A DNA stretch of 64,000 nt, taken from assembly GCA_012845835.1 (NCBI GenBank), contig JABAKD010000006.1, positions 1,286,116 through 1,350,115 of the forward strand. The letters are read 5' to 3'. The notes beneath the pieces were generated by a model, which was given only the letters and a program-made list of their open reading frames with translations, did no database searches and had not been told where the DNA came from. This DNA is from Undaria pinnatifida (lineage: Eukaryota; Sar; Phaeophyceae; Laminariales; Alariaceae). Positions 29,590-40,275 of the stretch are shown one piece after another. Made by a program: the position numbers and the translations under genes. Within the stretch, counting starts at the first letter, position 1. Each line of letters opens with the position of its first letter.

Positions 29590-30900
29590 TTATTATATTG
29601 ACCCCTTGACCGACGGCAATTTTCCAACAAATCACCTTGATTGACCCCAAACTACCAGCTTTTAGTGTAGGATATATGGAGACGGCACTTTCAGCCTCGA
29701 CCGACGGCAACTTTCCAGCAATTCACCTTGACTGACGCCAAGCTACATTTTTTGGTGTGGGATATATCGGGGGACGGCACTTTTAGCCCTTGACCGACGG
29801 CAATTTTCCAACGATTTACCTTGACTGACCCCAAATCACTAGCTTTTAGTGTGGAAGATGTCGGCAAACGGCACTTTCAGTCCTTGACCGACGGCAATTT
29901 CCCAATAGTTTACCTTGACGCCAAACTGCTAGGTTTTAGTGTGGAATATGTCGTGAGACGGCACTTTCAGCCTCGACCGATGACTACTTTCCAACAGTTC
30001 ACCTTGATTGACGCCAAACTACCAGGTTTCAGTGTGGAAGATGTCGGGGGACGGCATTTTCAGCCCTTGACCGACGGCAATTTTCCAACAGTTACGTTGA
30101 CTGACGCCGAACTACTAGGTTTCAGTGTGGAAGATGTCGGGAGACGGCACTTTCAGTCCTTGTACAACGGCAGTTTTGCAATAGTTTACCTTGACCGACG
30201 CCAAACCGCTAGGTTTTAGTGTGGAAGATGTCGGGAGATGGCACTTTCAGCCCTTGATCGGCGGCAATTTTCCAATAGTTTAGCTTGACTGACGCCAAAC
30301 TACTAGGTTTTAGTGAGGAATATGTCGAGAGACGGCACTTTCAGCCCCAACCGACGGCAATTTTCCAATAATTCACCTTGACTGACGCCAAAATACTAGG
30401 GATTAGGTTGGCATATATCGAGAGACGGCACATTCAGCTCTGGACCGACGGCAATTTTGCGATAATTCACTTTGACTGATGCCAAAACTACTAGACTAGG
30501 TTTTAGCGCGGAAGATGTCGGGAGACGGCACTTTCAGCCCTCGACCCACGGCTATTTTCCAACGATTTACCTCGACTGACGCCAAACTGCTAGGTTTTAG
30601 TGTGAAAGATGTCGGGAGATGGCACTTTCAGCCCTTGGCCACCGGCAACTTTCCAACAAAGTACCTTGACTGACGCCAAATACTATGTTTTAGTGTGGAA
30701 GATGTCGGGAGACGGCACTTTCAGCACTTTCCCGACGCCAATTTTCCAATTTTTTTCCTAGACTGACGCCAAACTACTAGATTTTAGTGCGGAAGATGTC
30801 GGGACACGGCACTTTCAGGCTTTGACCGACGGAAGTTTTCCAATAATTTCCTTTGACTGTCGCCAAACTACTGGGTTCTAGTGTGGAACGATCGGTTTGG
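29590..30900. repeat. 93-bp tandem array, fourteen copies
   Basis: The marker TTTTAGTGTGGAAGATGTCGG recurs at about 29662, 29752, 29845, 29934, 30027, 30118, 30213, 30307, 30402, 30499, 30593, 30688, 30782 and 30875, spaced 89-97 bases apart. Each unit also has GACGGCAATTTTCCAA and CTTGACTGACGCCAAACTA. Stretches are open on both strands because 93 is a multiple of three. The 132-codon plus frame repeats FSVEDVGRRHFQ. Spacing drift breaks the frame, so I call it a satellite in the first intron of gene B, not a gene. Confidence 0.85.
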
Positions 30901-31229
30901 ACGTCTTCGACCGCGAGGCGTTTTCCGTTGACTGATCGCCTCCTGGCATCTTTGCCTGGCGCTGCCATAGTCCGACAATATACCAGGTACTGTATAGCAA
31001 TTGAATATCTTCGCCCTAACGCCCTTGTCATGCAAAACGTGTATATACCAGGCACCACGTATGTTGTTGGTATGCATGTATTTGGTTCTGCAAGTGTGTA
31101 GACAGATATGAAAACGTGAGACACAAAACAAATCACACAAGGACATTTAATTAGCCATTCCAGAGCATGGGTGCCAGCGAATGCCAACACCCATGCGGAG
31201 CCCTTGTAGAGTATGTACAGGTATGTTTT

Positions 31230-31450
31230 CGGATCGCCGATATCGTATTCCATGGAGATATCATACGAGTGCGACAAGCATTTGCCTGAGAAGCAAAGCC
31301 GCACCGCTCATCGCAGACACAGAAGAGCAGTGAGAGGAGGCCAGCTGCGAGCCGAGAAAGGCTGCTATGATATAATAATGTGAACACATGTCATGCTGAT
31401 GGTGTCTTGTACGAGCGCTGCTATCATACTACTTGTACTCTATGTACTGA
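31230..31450 (-). pseudogene. Decayed extra copy of gene B exon 1 (1b)
   Basis: Reads LSRLAAGLLSLLFCVCDERCG, aligned with exon 1's LSGLAASLLSLFFCIYGERYG. The donor GTGAGC of exon 1 is ATGAGC here, and a stop interrupts the upstream part. Nucleotide similarity continues through the flanking CCATGGAGATAT. Confidence 0.5.
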
Positions 31451-31571
31451 CTGTTTTCGTACCGAATCTGATCAGATCACACCAGGTATAGACTATGCAT
31501 AGCGCCATGGAGATATGAGCGAGTACGGCAAAGCATCCGCGTGATAATCCGCAATCAGCCGTAACGCTCAC

Positions 31572-31749
31572 CGTATATACAGAAGAACAGAGAGAGAAGG
31601 CTAGCCGCGAGCCCAGACAGGTTCAGCGCCGAGCTTTTCCGCGCGCACCGCAGAGCGAACCGGGATCCGACAATGCTAGACACGGTGAGGCCTGATGATA
31701 AGGCTGCTACCTCTAAAAACGCCGGATAGGCAGCTCCTGCTGTCCTCAT
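31572..31749 (-). CDS. Exon 1 of the multi-pass membrane protein (gene B)
   Basis: I start at the ATG at 31749 and end at the donor TACG|GTGAGC (phase 1): 59 codons plus one base. The peptide has two hydrophobic stretches, FLEVAALSSGLTVSSIVG (residues about 11-28) and LAASLLSLFFCIY (about 47-59), joined by a basic Arg/Cys/Lys linker. A longer open frame reaches 31875, and an acceptor at 31676 is also possible, so the 5' end is tentative. Joined to exons 2, 3, 4 and 5, the coding length is 1248 bases (415 residues) with every phase compatible. Hydrophobic layout suggests six or seven spans with a cytoplasmic tail, as in receptor-like proteins. No family was recognised. Confidence 0.5.
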
Positions 31750-32575
31750 GCTCTCTGCTGCTGCTGCTTCTGCTGGTTGTGTTTTTCGTTTTGTTTTATG
31801 GTGGGATGAGAAAAGTAGGGGTGTTGAACCAATTAGACAGGGGGGTACATCGGTGTGATCAGCGAGGAGGAACAACGGCAGTCATTCATAGTTGCATCAG
31901 AAGCGGCAATAATCAATTGTGCATTGTGATTTGCACTGCGTACTTGCGAGGCGAAGCCTTCCCGCGTGTCGTGTTGTTGCTGTGCGTCCGCTAGGCCAGC
32001 GAGAGTTTCCGCAACAGTACTCAGCAAGCAGTGGACACAGCAGTCCAGAGCGAAGAGCAACAGAGATTCGTGGTATTGCATACCTGGTAGATATTCACGG
32101 GAAGTCGGTTTGATGAGAAGGGACGGCTACGCCGTACAGGGAAAGAAAGGTCTCCCATTTCCCCATCATTTACGTACCACCAGGCAATTGTTTACAACAA
32201 CGTAGACGGAGATTAAGTTTCCTCCTTTGTTTGTCTCCTATTTCCGCCCAAAAGTCTAGCATACCGTGTACCGGACAAACGACAGATACCAGTTTCTACG
32301 TCCTCGGTCATGTCCCTCATTTGTGTTTTTTATGTTTCTCCAACTGATTGACGTCAGCGCACTGACCCTACAGCAGCAGTGGAAATAATGAGCAGTTGGG
32401 ATCAGTAGAAACAGTAGCACAACATACAAGAGAGGTTGATTTTCAGACGAGCAGCAGGAAGGCGACCTCTCCTCGTACCACAAATATAGATGGTCACAAG
32501 GCGCAAGCACAAACAACAGTCAGTGCCTACTATTAATAGTTATTTCGTGTGATGTCGGCAGGCTAGACAGACATC
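31750..32575. other. Region upstream of gene B
   Basis: Should contain the promoter of gene B. Short frames only. TACCTGGTA at about 32081. No certain core promoter element seen. Confidence 0.3.
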
Positions 32576-33131
32576 TTGATACCCTATTTTCTACCAGGTA
32601 TGCGGTTATTATGTCGTGTACCTGTTTGCATCAACCACAGCAAGCAAGCCGCAATACAATGTGGTACCAGGCCTATTATATGCCAGGCTCATCGGTCTCC
32701 GTTTTCGCAGAGTATTTCCCCCTCTCCGTCTCCCTTCGCCCAGCCCGGTTCTTGCCTAAGTGCCAGCGTGAAGGGGGCAGCAGTCCCGACACGCCACGTC
32801 CATCTCCTTCCCGACTTTGGTGCTTACTCACGTGGGTTCAATCCCCTCTTCTCTGCTCCATACGAGCCCCACGCTTTCCGCGGCGGTGATGCGACACTGC
32901 GTCCGCAGGCAAGGCTGCTGCGTTAAAAAAATCCGCGAGGAAACTTTTGTTGCCTTGTCGCTGGCTGTCACCGCCGGCCCGGCCATACCCGAGCGCTTCA
33001 GCGCCCGAGTACTGTCGACGCCACACACCCCCTCAGGTGCTCTGGCACGTTTTGGGGAAGCCTCGGGCCCGAGCACCACCCCGGCCGGGGAGCAGCCGAG
33101 GGGAGGAAGGAGCTACGTAGGTCTACCCTAA
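32576..33131 (+). CDS. Weak plus-strand coding candidate
   Basis: A GC-rich island with two overlapping plus frames. The second, 32817-33131, reads RRQGCCVKKIREETFVALSL then a Pro/Ser/Ala-rich tail. CTTCGCCCAG at 32739 and TGCGTCCGCAG at 32909 could be acceptors. A minus frame (32828-33079) overlaps and is equally open. Composition suggests coding on one strand, but I cannot decide which. Confidence 0.25.
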
Positions 33132-33165
33132 GCTAGCACGGCAGTCACATCGGTGGGCATACCTG

Positions 33166-33426
33166 ATGATGTTGTTGACTAATTCCGCCTTCCCGGCACC
33201 GATCCCCAGATCGAACCAAGGATCCTTCGGCGCCTCCTTATCCCCCCCGGTGCGCTATGCTGCAACAGCAGCTGTTGCTGCTGCCGCTGCTGCCGCTGCT
33301 GCTGCTGCTGCTGCTGCTTTGTACGTACTGGCAATGCGGGCGGATTGGATTTCTACTGAAGAACTGGTGTCTACCGTGTATCGTAGCTTTCTGCTGAGTG
33401 TCTTGGGCGATCTCCGTTTTTGCTGA
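33166..33426 (+). CDS. Possible exon with a poly-Ala run
   Basis: An 86-codon plus frame: a Pro/Ser start, a run of about 15 alanines encoded by (CTG)n-type triplets at 33258-33318, then LYVLAMRADWISTEELVSTV and a stop. The non-repetitive C-terminal part looks protein-like. It may be joined to 32817-33131. On the minus strand the triplets give poly-Ser/Cys frames that end sooner. No splice proof. Confidence 0.25.
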   Translation: MMLLTNSAFPAPIPRSNQGSFGASLSPPVRYAATAAVAAAAAAAAAAAAAALYVLAMRADWISTEELVSTVYRSFLLSVLGDLRFC

Positions 33427-34190
33427 TTTGTTTCCTCTGGATGGTGGTTCAGGATCTGGATTTTAGACCCAGACTAATGTGGATCCAGAGTCTACTAATA
33501 AAGTCTCGTCCGCGCCCTCATCATCACAGCAGTTTGTTTAATAATTAGACTAGTCTAGACCTAATTGTATAACGGCCAGTTTTTGTAGTACCAGGTAGGC
33601 GAAGGAGAGATGCACCTGCTGGATGCAAACACAAATAAATGGATATTGATAGTCTAGTCTAGACCCTGTATGTACCAGGTAACGTGTGCATGTATTTGTG
33701 CCGCGGTTATGATACGATGATACGATGATACGATGATACGATAATACGATGATACGATGATACGAGTCGGCGTCCCCGGTGGTTCAACTCTGTAAGTCGC
33801 GTTGTTGTTTGTTGCTGTTGTTCTCACATTAACTCGCATAATCAAGTCCGTGGTCACAGGACGGGCTCCAGTCACTCTGGAGCTGGGTCGCATACAACGT
33901 AGCAACTATCGTTGTAGTCTAGCCATTTTCGTACGTTCGAGCCCCGCTAAAGGGGATATTTCTTACTTACTTAAACCATACCAGGTACCTGGTACATTAT
34001 ACCAGGTACAAAATAATGACAGGCCGAAGGTGGGCAGGCGAGAACGCGAGTTGGCGAAATTCGATGCAGATCGACGAGCAGCATAATAAAAAGCTGAAAC
34101 GCGGGAAGGAATGCTGAGAACTCTATGTTGTACTGCCACCAGTAGGGAATGAGCGGCAGCCCCGCCCCCACAGCGGTGGCGCCACGGTGA
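33427..34190. other. Stretch rich in TACCAGGTA motifs and a GATACGAT microsatellite
   Basis: GATACGAT units at 33714-33767. TACCAGGTA or its complement near 33591, 33671 and three times in 33980-34012. CTAGTCTAGAC palindromes at 33549 and 33653. At 33922-33945 GTACGTTCGAGCCCCGC resembles a tRNA T arm (B box), probably another tRNA-derived remnant. Confidence 0.5.
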
Positions 34191-34195
34191 AGCCA

Positions 34196-34203
34196 GTAGC
34201 AGC

Positions 34204-34273
<70 letters not shown>

Positions 34274-34277
34274 TTAA

Positions 34278-34326
<49 letters not shown>
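34196..34326. repeat. AGT trinucleotide microsatellite
   Basis: About 43 AGT units with one ATT/AAT interruption near 34273. Frames through it (poly-Thr) are artefacts. Confidence 0.95.
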
Positions 34327-34327
<1 letters not shown>

Positions 34328-34818
34328 TAGCTTCTAATGTAAGAAAACAGATACCAAGGAAATATTGAGTTATTGAGCATCGTTTACTTCATACTTCGGC
34401 CGTGTTGTGCGGCATCACATGGTACAACAGAAACAACGTGGCAGACTCTGTGAGTTTAACGTAAACGAAGAACAACAACAAAACAACATAGTTGACAGTG
34501 AATGGAAGCAGCGCGACAGACAGCCGACGTCGGACCTCATCATATAGTCTAATATTTGTGTCGGGCAAGAGAGGCAACGATACAAACAGAAACAAAAGTA
34601 AAACTGGATACCGCGAAAACCTTGCTTTCATGATAGTCTAGTCTAGATAATAAGCAGAAGAAACTACAAAGAACTAACTTTCGATATTATGCTCCGATTC
34701 GTACTCGTATTGTACTAATAGTCTATATGCGTGGTATCATATAATATATGATATACAACTGCAAAACAGTGCGATGGACTCTTGGCTTTTTACGCATACA
34801 AACAACAATGAATGGAGT

Positions 34819-35370
34819 GTTAAGGTATTAGCGGGGTATTAGTCCGTTTGACCATTTGCAAAAGGTTAACCAATAGCTTACCCACATTAAGCCTTATAAC
34901 AATAGACCCTGTGGGCGTCTTCTGGAGCGGGGCTCAGGCAGGTGGCAATAATGTTTTTACCCGAGGAGGCTCTTTTCCGTTATTATCGGCCTCTTGGAGA
35001 AGGGAGATGAGTCGACTCCTCCACCGTGTCTGTGTTAAGGTATTAGTGCGGTATTAGTCCGTTTGACCACTTGTAAAATGTTGACCAAGACTGATTCTAC
35101 GATAGCCCCCCCCAAAACCAGCGATTTTGTTTAACCAACGTTTCATGGCTGCTCGACACAAGGAAGGATACTATCGAAAACATACTATCCACACATTTTC
35201 TTGTGTGCAAAGGTCTTTCGATCGATGACGTCGGGGGGTCGAGGGACACCGTAGTTCAGGAGAAACAATCGAGAGCTGGTTTTGAAACCAGCGATTTCGT
35301 TAAAGAAAAGTTGGGGGGGCTACCGTAGAACGACTCCCAATAGCTTAACAAAACTAAGCCTTATAACACC
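34819..35370 (+). mobile_element. Inverted-end element (family 3), left members of the nest
   Basis: GTTAAGGTATTAGCGGGGTATTAGTCCGTTTGACC then AAGGTTAACCAATAGCTTACCC and TAAGCCTTATAACA at 34819-34902. A second such end starts at 35033 and is split by the MITE-1 at 35089, resuming with CAATAGCTTAACAAAACTAAGCC at 35338. Confidence 0.65.
35089..35336 (+). mobile_element. MITE-1 element nested in family 3, CCAA target duplication
   Basis: 248 bases with ends GACTGATTCTACGATAGCC and complement of GAGTCGTTCTACGGTAGCC. CCAA stands on both sides (35085-35088 and 35337-35340). The uninterrupted form GTTAACCAATAGCTTACC is present at 34864-34881, so the insertion point is certain, and MITE-1 moved here after family 3. 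Confidence 0.92.
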
Positions 35371-35560
35371 CTCCCCCCCTAAAACGGCGGGATAGCAGGT
35401 CGGCCGGATACACGGGCGGACCTGTCAATATCCAAGCGGTTTCATTAAAAAAATTCCTGGGTATACCCGGGAGAGTATTTTTCAAGTTCGCCATGGGGAA
35501 AGTCTGAAAAAGTTTATTATGGTGGATGGCGCCATAGTATTTTTTCTGTGATTGGTTTAC
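35365..35560 (-). mobile_element. tRNA-like element (family 3), reverse copy
   Basis: TATAACACCCTCCCCCC, AACGGCGGGATAGCAGGTCGG, GGGCGGACCTGTCAATATCC and TATTATGGTGGATGGCGCC in the reverse of the 18075 order. The tRNA-like part is cut short. Confidence 0.6.
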
Positions 35561-35660
35561 CGTAGAGCCTTTCCTGCCCCCCCCGTCACACCGGCGGCAT
35601 GCGGCAGATTCTAGAGCCTTTTCTGCCCCCCCCGCCACACCGGCGGCATGCGGCAGGTTT
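35561..35660. repeat. Tandem duplication, 57-bp unit, two copies
   Basis: TAGAGCCTTT(C)CTGCCCCCCCCG(T/C)CACACCGGCGGCATGCGGCAG occurs twice, at about 35564-35608 and 35612-35655. Confidence 0.7.
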
Positions 35661-36125
35661 TTGATGGGTGACTATTGCCTTGTTGTAGGGTCTGCGTTTC
35701 TTTGTACTGCTATTCTTTGCGTGTTCCTGGCTCCATAGCCAGACGGTTAGAGGTGTGGGAGTGGGTTTTGAGGAGCCGCATCTTCGACTCATGGTCTAGT
35801 TCGTAGAACCAAAGTTTGCCCGAATCTCCCATATTTCTGCATATGCGACTCATCAGGGTGGGCTAGTGTTAAGGTATACGGCCTCGAAAGGCCTGTAAGT
35901 ATCCGAATTTGAGATCGTTTGGATGGGTTTCGTATGATAAGGTTGACGTTTTATATTCGGGAAAGTTAGGAAGTAGATCGGAGGCACGTGCCTCCGATCT
36001 CAGAAGCTATCCGGGGCTCTGGTGGAAACGAATGAAGCTACGTCTATACGAAGGAAAAGAAATTGAGTACTCTCCGAGGACCTGCTCAGTTGGCAAACCT
36101 GCAGGGGGCACTCTGTGTCCCCACC
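35661..36125. other. Stretch with a short perfect palindrome
   Basis: GATCGGAGGCACGTGCCTCCGATC at 35976-35999 is a perfect 24-base palindrome around a CACGTG centre. No supported gene; the short plus frame at 35909-36130 runs through it. Confidence 0.45.
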
Positions 36126-36565
36126 TTTAACTTCACATGTGGGACTCGAACCCACGATCCCAAAAACCCATGGTCTGTCGACGACGCCATTTGTTGAGGA
36201 AACAAGTGGGGTATCAGTCCGTTTGACCACTTTCTAAAGGTTAACCAAAAGCTTACCCAAACTAAGCCTTATAACACTATCCCCCCCTGAAACGGCGGGA
36301 TACCAGGTCGGCCGGATACACTGGCAGATCTGTCAATATCCAAGCGGTATCATTTCCACCTGGGGATACCGGAGAGAGCATTTTTCAAGATCGACATGGG
36401 GAAAGCCTGAAAAAGTTTATTATGGTGGACGTGGGATTTGAACCCACGACCCAAAAACCCATGGTCTGTCGACGACGCCATTTGTTAAGGCATTAGTGGG
36501 GCATTAGTCCGTTTGACCACGTGCAAAAGGTTAACCAATAGCTTACCCAAACTAAGCCTTATAAC
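36126..36565 (-). mobile_element. Two reverse tRNA-like elements (family 3) in tandem
   Basis: GTGGGACTCGAACCCACGATCC at 36139 and GTGGGATTTGAACCCACGACCC at 36429 are reverse T arms with five paired bases, each followed by AAAACCCATGGTCTGTCGAC and GACGCCATTTGTT. Between them lie GAAACGGCGGGATACCAGGTC and family 3 end words. The right unit ends GCCTTATAACA at 36566. Confidence 0.65.
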
Positions 36566-36935
36566 AGGAAGGAGGCAGCGTGACAGGCAGCTCACGAAAT
36601 AAGAGTATTACAGACAACAACAGGCGATGGAAAAAATTAGGATATAGTCTACCCAACCAACGATTTCTTTTTCAAATCACCAAAAAAAGCTACAAATTAA
36701 ACGGGTATAAAAAAAAAGCTTGGACAAAGATACGCAGTAATGCCGACAATAATAACAGCTCGTATAGATTCAGACATGTGTGCTGCGAAACGTTTCAGGA
36801 CAGACTACAGAGAGACGCATTGATGCTTACGAGGTATTGTGCTTTTTGTCGGAGCGTTACATTGTGTCGACTTTGATGACGTGAAATATGGTGTCGGACA
36901 CATAGATGCAGATAGATGATGTTTTAGGGATTAGA
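36566..36935. other. AT-rich insert between family 3 ends
   Basis: A plus frame of 98 codons at 36580-36876 (Lys/Asn/Ser-rich, then FRHVCCETFQDRLQRDALML) lies between inverted family 3 ends at 36484-36565 and 36936-37025. It could be cargo of a larger family 3 member. No motif recognised. Confidence 0.3.
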
Positions 36936-37316
36936 TTGGGTCAGCTATTTGTCTATTGGTTAACCTTTTGCAAATACTTATCGTGGTGAAACGGACTAAT
37001 ACCCCACTAATACCTTTTAACAAATGGCGTCGTCGACTGACCATAGTTTTTTTGGGTCGTGGGTTCAAATCCCACCATCCACAATATTAAACTTTTCAGA
37101 CTTTTCCCATGGCGAACTTGAAAAATGCTCTCCCCGGTATCCCCGGGAAATGAAACCGGCGCTTGGATTTTGACAGGTCTGCCCGTATATCCCGCCGACC
37201 TGCTATCCCGCCGTTTCAGGGGGAAAGAGAGTTATAAGACTTAGTTTTGTTAAGCTATTGGTCAACATTTTGCAAGTGGTCAAACGGACTAATACCGCAC
37301 TAATACCTTAACACAG
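36936..37316 (+). mobile_element. tRNA-like element (family 3) with inverted ends, right side of the nest
   Basis: TATTGGTTAACCTTTTGC...GGACTAATACCCCACTAATACC at 36948-37016 is the reverse complement of the 36484 end. Then come GTCGTGGGTTCAAATCCC (T-arm-like), CATCCAC, the CCGACCTGCTATCCCGCCG block and a final inverted end to TACCTTAACA at 37316. Confidence 0.65.
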
Positions 37317-37324
37317 ACAACCGT

Positions 37325-37665
<341 letters not shown>

Positions 37666-38234
37666 TAGAGGTGCTGTTTGAAAGTGGGGGAGAAGAAAGA
37701 AAAAAAGCAGATACTACGCCTAAAAAATAAAAGATCAAGTGTGGGCAACAAACTCGGGCGAAGATACGCAGGAACCCCGACGATTGCTCGTACGAATACA
37801 GGCATCGTGTCGGGGGGTCTCCGCTTTTGTCCTAGACTCGTTGGTGCTAGCAGTAGAGAATATATATCAAAAGCGTTATGTGGCTTTGGTGCCTGTCTTC
37901 GCTGCTGCTGTTTGGTTTGGGTCGTTTGCAGGTCAACTAGAAGCGGGTGTCGTGCTGGTGTGTTGTTGTGTGTTGCTTCCTCCTTAAATTGTGCACCTTG
38001 CTGCTGATTGGCGATTGCTCTTGTGAGAAGTGGATTTATGCTGCTTCGAAAACCAGTTGCACGATCTCCCACTCGATTTTTGCTGAATTATACAATTGAT
38101 CCATGTTGAATCTACAACTTCCCTATGAAAAGGCTATTAATAGTTCGATGAGATGGTTGTCACTGAACTTGGTGCCCTCTTGCGGCTGGTTAGTGGTTTT
38201 CTCTGCTCTCTATGAATCCTAGGCGAGACAATCA
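37666..38234. other. Stretch between microsatellite and satellite
   Basis: Plus frames at 37678-38007 and 37739-37987 overlap in different registers. The 254-codon minus frame at 37308-38072 gets most of its length from the AGT repeat. No splice-supported gene. Confidence 0.35.
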
Positions 38235-38239
38235 ATGGA

Positions 38240-40275
38240 ACACCCGGGGGTTGGATTCCCACATTGTTCGGGGCGGTATCGACCCGGGGGAACATCGTTT
38301 TTGTCCCCGGGTTTTCGGGGTTGTAGCTATATTGAAAGAATTTTGAACCGGGGATTGTACTCTATCCTCCCCAGGTGGCCCCAGCTGGTATACGAACCTC
38401 ATACAATGAACGATCGAGCGGTGGGCTTAGGGTTTCCACACCTTGCAGGACGGTATCGACCCGGGGGAACTCCATTTTCATCCCCGGTTTGTCGAGGTTG
38501 TAGAGATGTCGAAGGATTTATGAACCGGGGATGGGACCCCATCCTCCCCGAGTGGCGATGGCTCTGCGTACGATCCCCAGCCAACCATCGATCGGCCGAT
38601 GGGGCTGGTACTTCCACGCCGGGCGGGCGGTATTGACAAGGGGAATTTCCGTTTTTGTCCCAGAGTTGTCTGGGTTCTAGATGGTTTGGAAGGATTTCTG
38701 TGCCGGGGATGAGACTCCACCATCTCCGAGAGTTGTCTGGGTTCTAGATGGTTTGGAAGGATTTCTGTGCCGGGGATGAGACTCCACCCTCTCCGCGTGG
38801 CGCTTGCTCTTTTTACAAGCCTCAGCCAATTTTCAACATTTCAACCAGCCAGTGGCGTTGGGGCTTCCCCACCGTGTGGGCCGGTATGGACCCGGGGGAA
38901 CACCGGTTTTGTCCCCGGTTTGTAGGGGTTGTAGATGTATGGAAGAATTTTCAAACAGGGGCGGGATCCTGTCCTCCTCCGGTGACGCTTGTTTCATATG
39001 AGCGCCCTAGCCTACCATCGATTGGCCGGCGGGATTGGGGTTTCCATACTGTGCGAGGCGATATCGATCTGGGGGGGGCTCCTTTTTCGTCCCCAGGTTG
39101 TCAGAGTTGTAGATGCATGAAAGGATTTCCGAACCGCGGATGGGACCTTATCCTCCCCCGGTGACGCTGGTTCTATGTAACAGCCCCAGGCAATCATCAA
39201 CCAGCCAGCGGCGTTGAGATTTCCAAACCGTGCGGGGCAGTGCGACTCAGGGGAGCACCGTTTCCGTGCCCTGGTCGTCGAAGTTGCAAGATACGTAGGG
39301 TTATCTGAACCGGGGGTAGGACTCTACCTTCCTCGGGTGCGGCGGAACTGCCCCCTATTGGTGCGCCTCTATCCTCCCCCGGTGGTGCTCTACGAGCACC
39401 AGCTCCAGCGAATCAGCGATCAACCAATGGGAATGGGGTTTCGACACCATACGGGACGGTGTCTACCCGGGAGAACTCTTTTATTGTCCCAGGAATTTGT
39501 CGGGGTTGTAGCGATATCGGAAGAACTCGTGATCCCGTGATGGGGCCCTATCCTCCCATCCATGGTGACCCTGGCTCTACGCATGAGCTCAGCCAATCAT
39601 AGGTCAGCAGGTGGGTTTGCGGTTTCTACACCATGCGGGGGGGTATCGACCCGGGGTATCTGCTTTTTGCCCCCGGATTGTCCGAGTTGTAGATAGGGAA
39701 GGATTTATGTTCCAGGATTGGCTTCTATCCTCCCCGGGTGGCGCTGGCTTTATGAACGACCGCCAGCCAATGGGCGATCGACCGGTGGGGTGTGAGACTT
39801 CCACACCCTGCGGGGCGGGTCAACCCGGGGATTTACATTTTCGTACACCCCGTGTGGGGGATTATCGACCCGGGAGCATCTTTTTCGTACCCGATTGGTC
39901 AGAATCGTATATATGTAGAAGGGTTATGATCCAAGGATTGGACGGTATCGTCCCCAGGTAACGATGGCTTTATTGACGAGCCTCATCCAACCAGCGATCA
40001 ACCACTGGGGTTTAGGTCTCCACACCGTGCGAGAAAGTTTCAGCCTGGGGGGGCGTTATTGTCGTCCCCGGGGTTTAGGATTTGCAGAAATAAGGAGGAA
40101 ACTGGGGATGGGGCCTCATCGTCCCCGGGTGGTGCTGGCTATACACGCTCTAGCCAATTAGCGCTTTTCACACATTGTGGGGTGGTGTCGACCCGGGAGA
40201 ACTCGGTTTTGGTCCCCGGGCTGTCGGAGTTGTAGGGATATATGAGAATATCTGAACTGGGGATGGGGCCCTATC
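38240..40275. repeat. Satellite array, unit about 177 bp, about twelve copies
   Basis: The marker GGTATCGACCCGGGGGAAC recurs at about 38273, 38451, 38628, 38882, 39059, 39235, 39455, 39641, 39817, 39858, 40035 and 40183. Most steps are 176-178 bases. Each unit also has TCCCCGG(T/G)TTGTC(G/A)GGGTTGTAG, GAACCGGGGATGGGA and CAGCCAA(C/T)CA(T/G)CGAT. A 63-base piece is doubled at 38664-38790. Frames on both strands repeat the same peptide words and are products of the array. Confidence 0.92.

Noticed and set aside
38235-40161. Several plus frames of 60-138 codons
   Set aside because: Each repeats the same words at the 177-bp period of the satellite.
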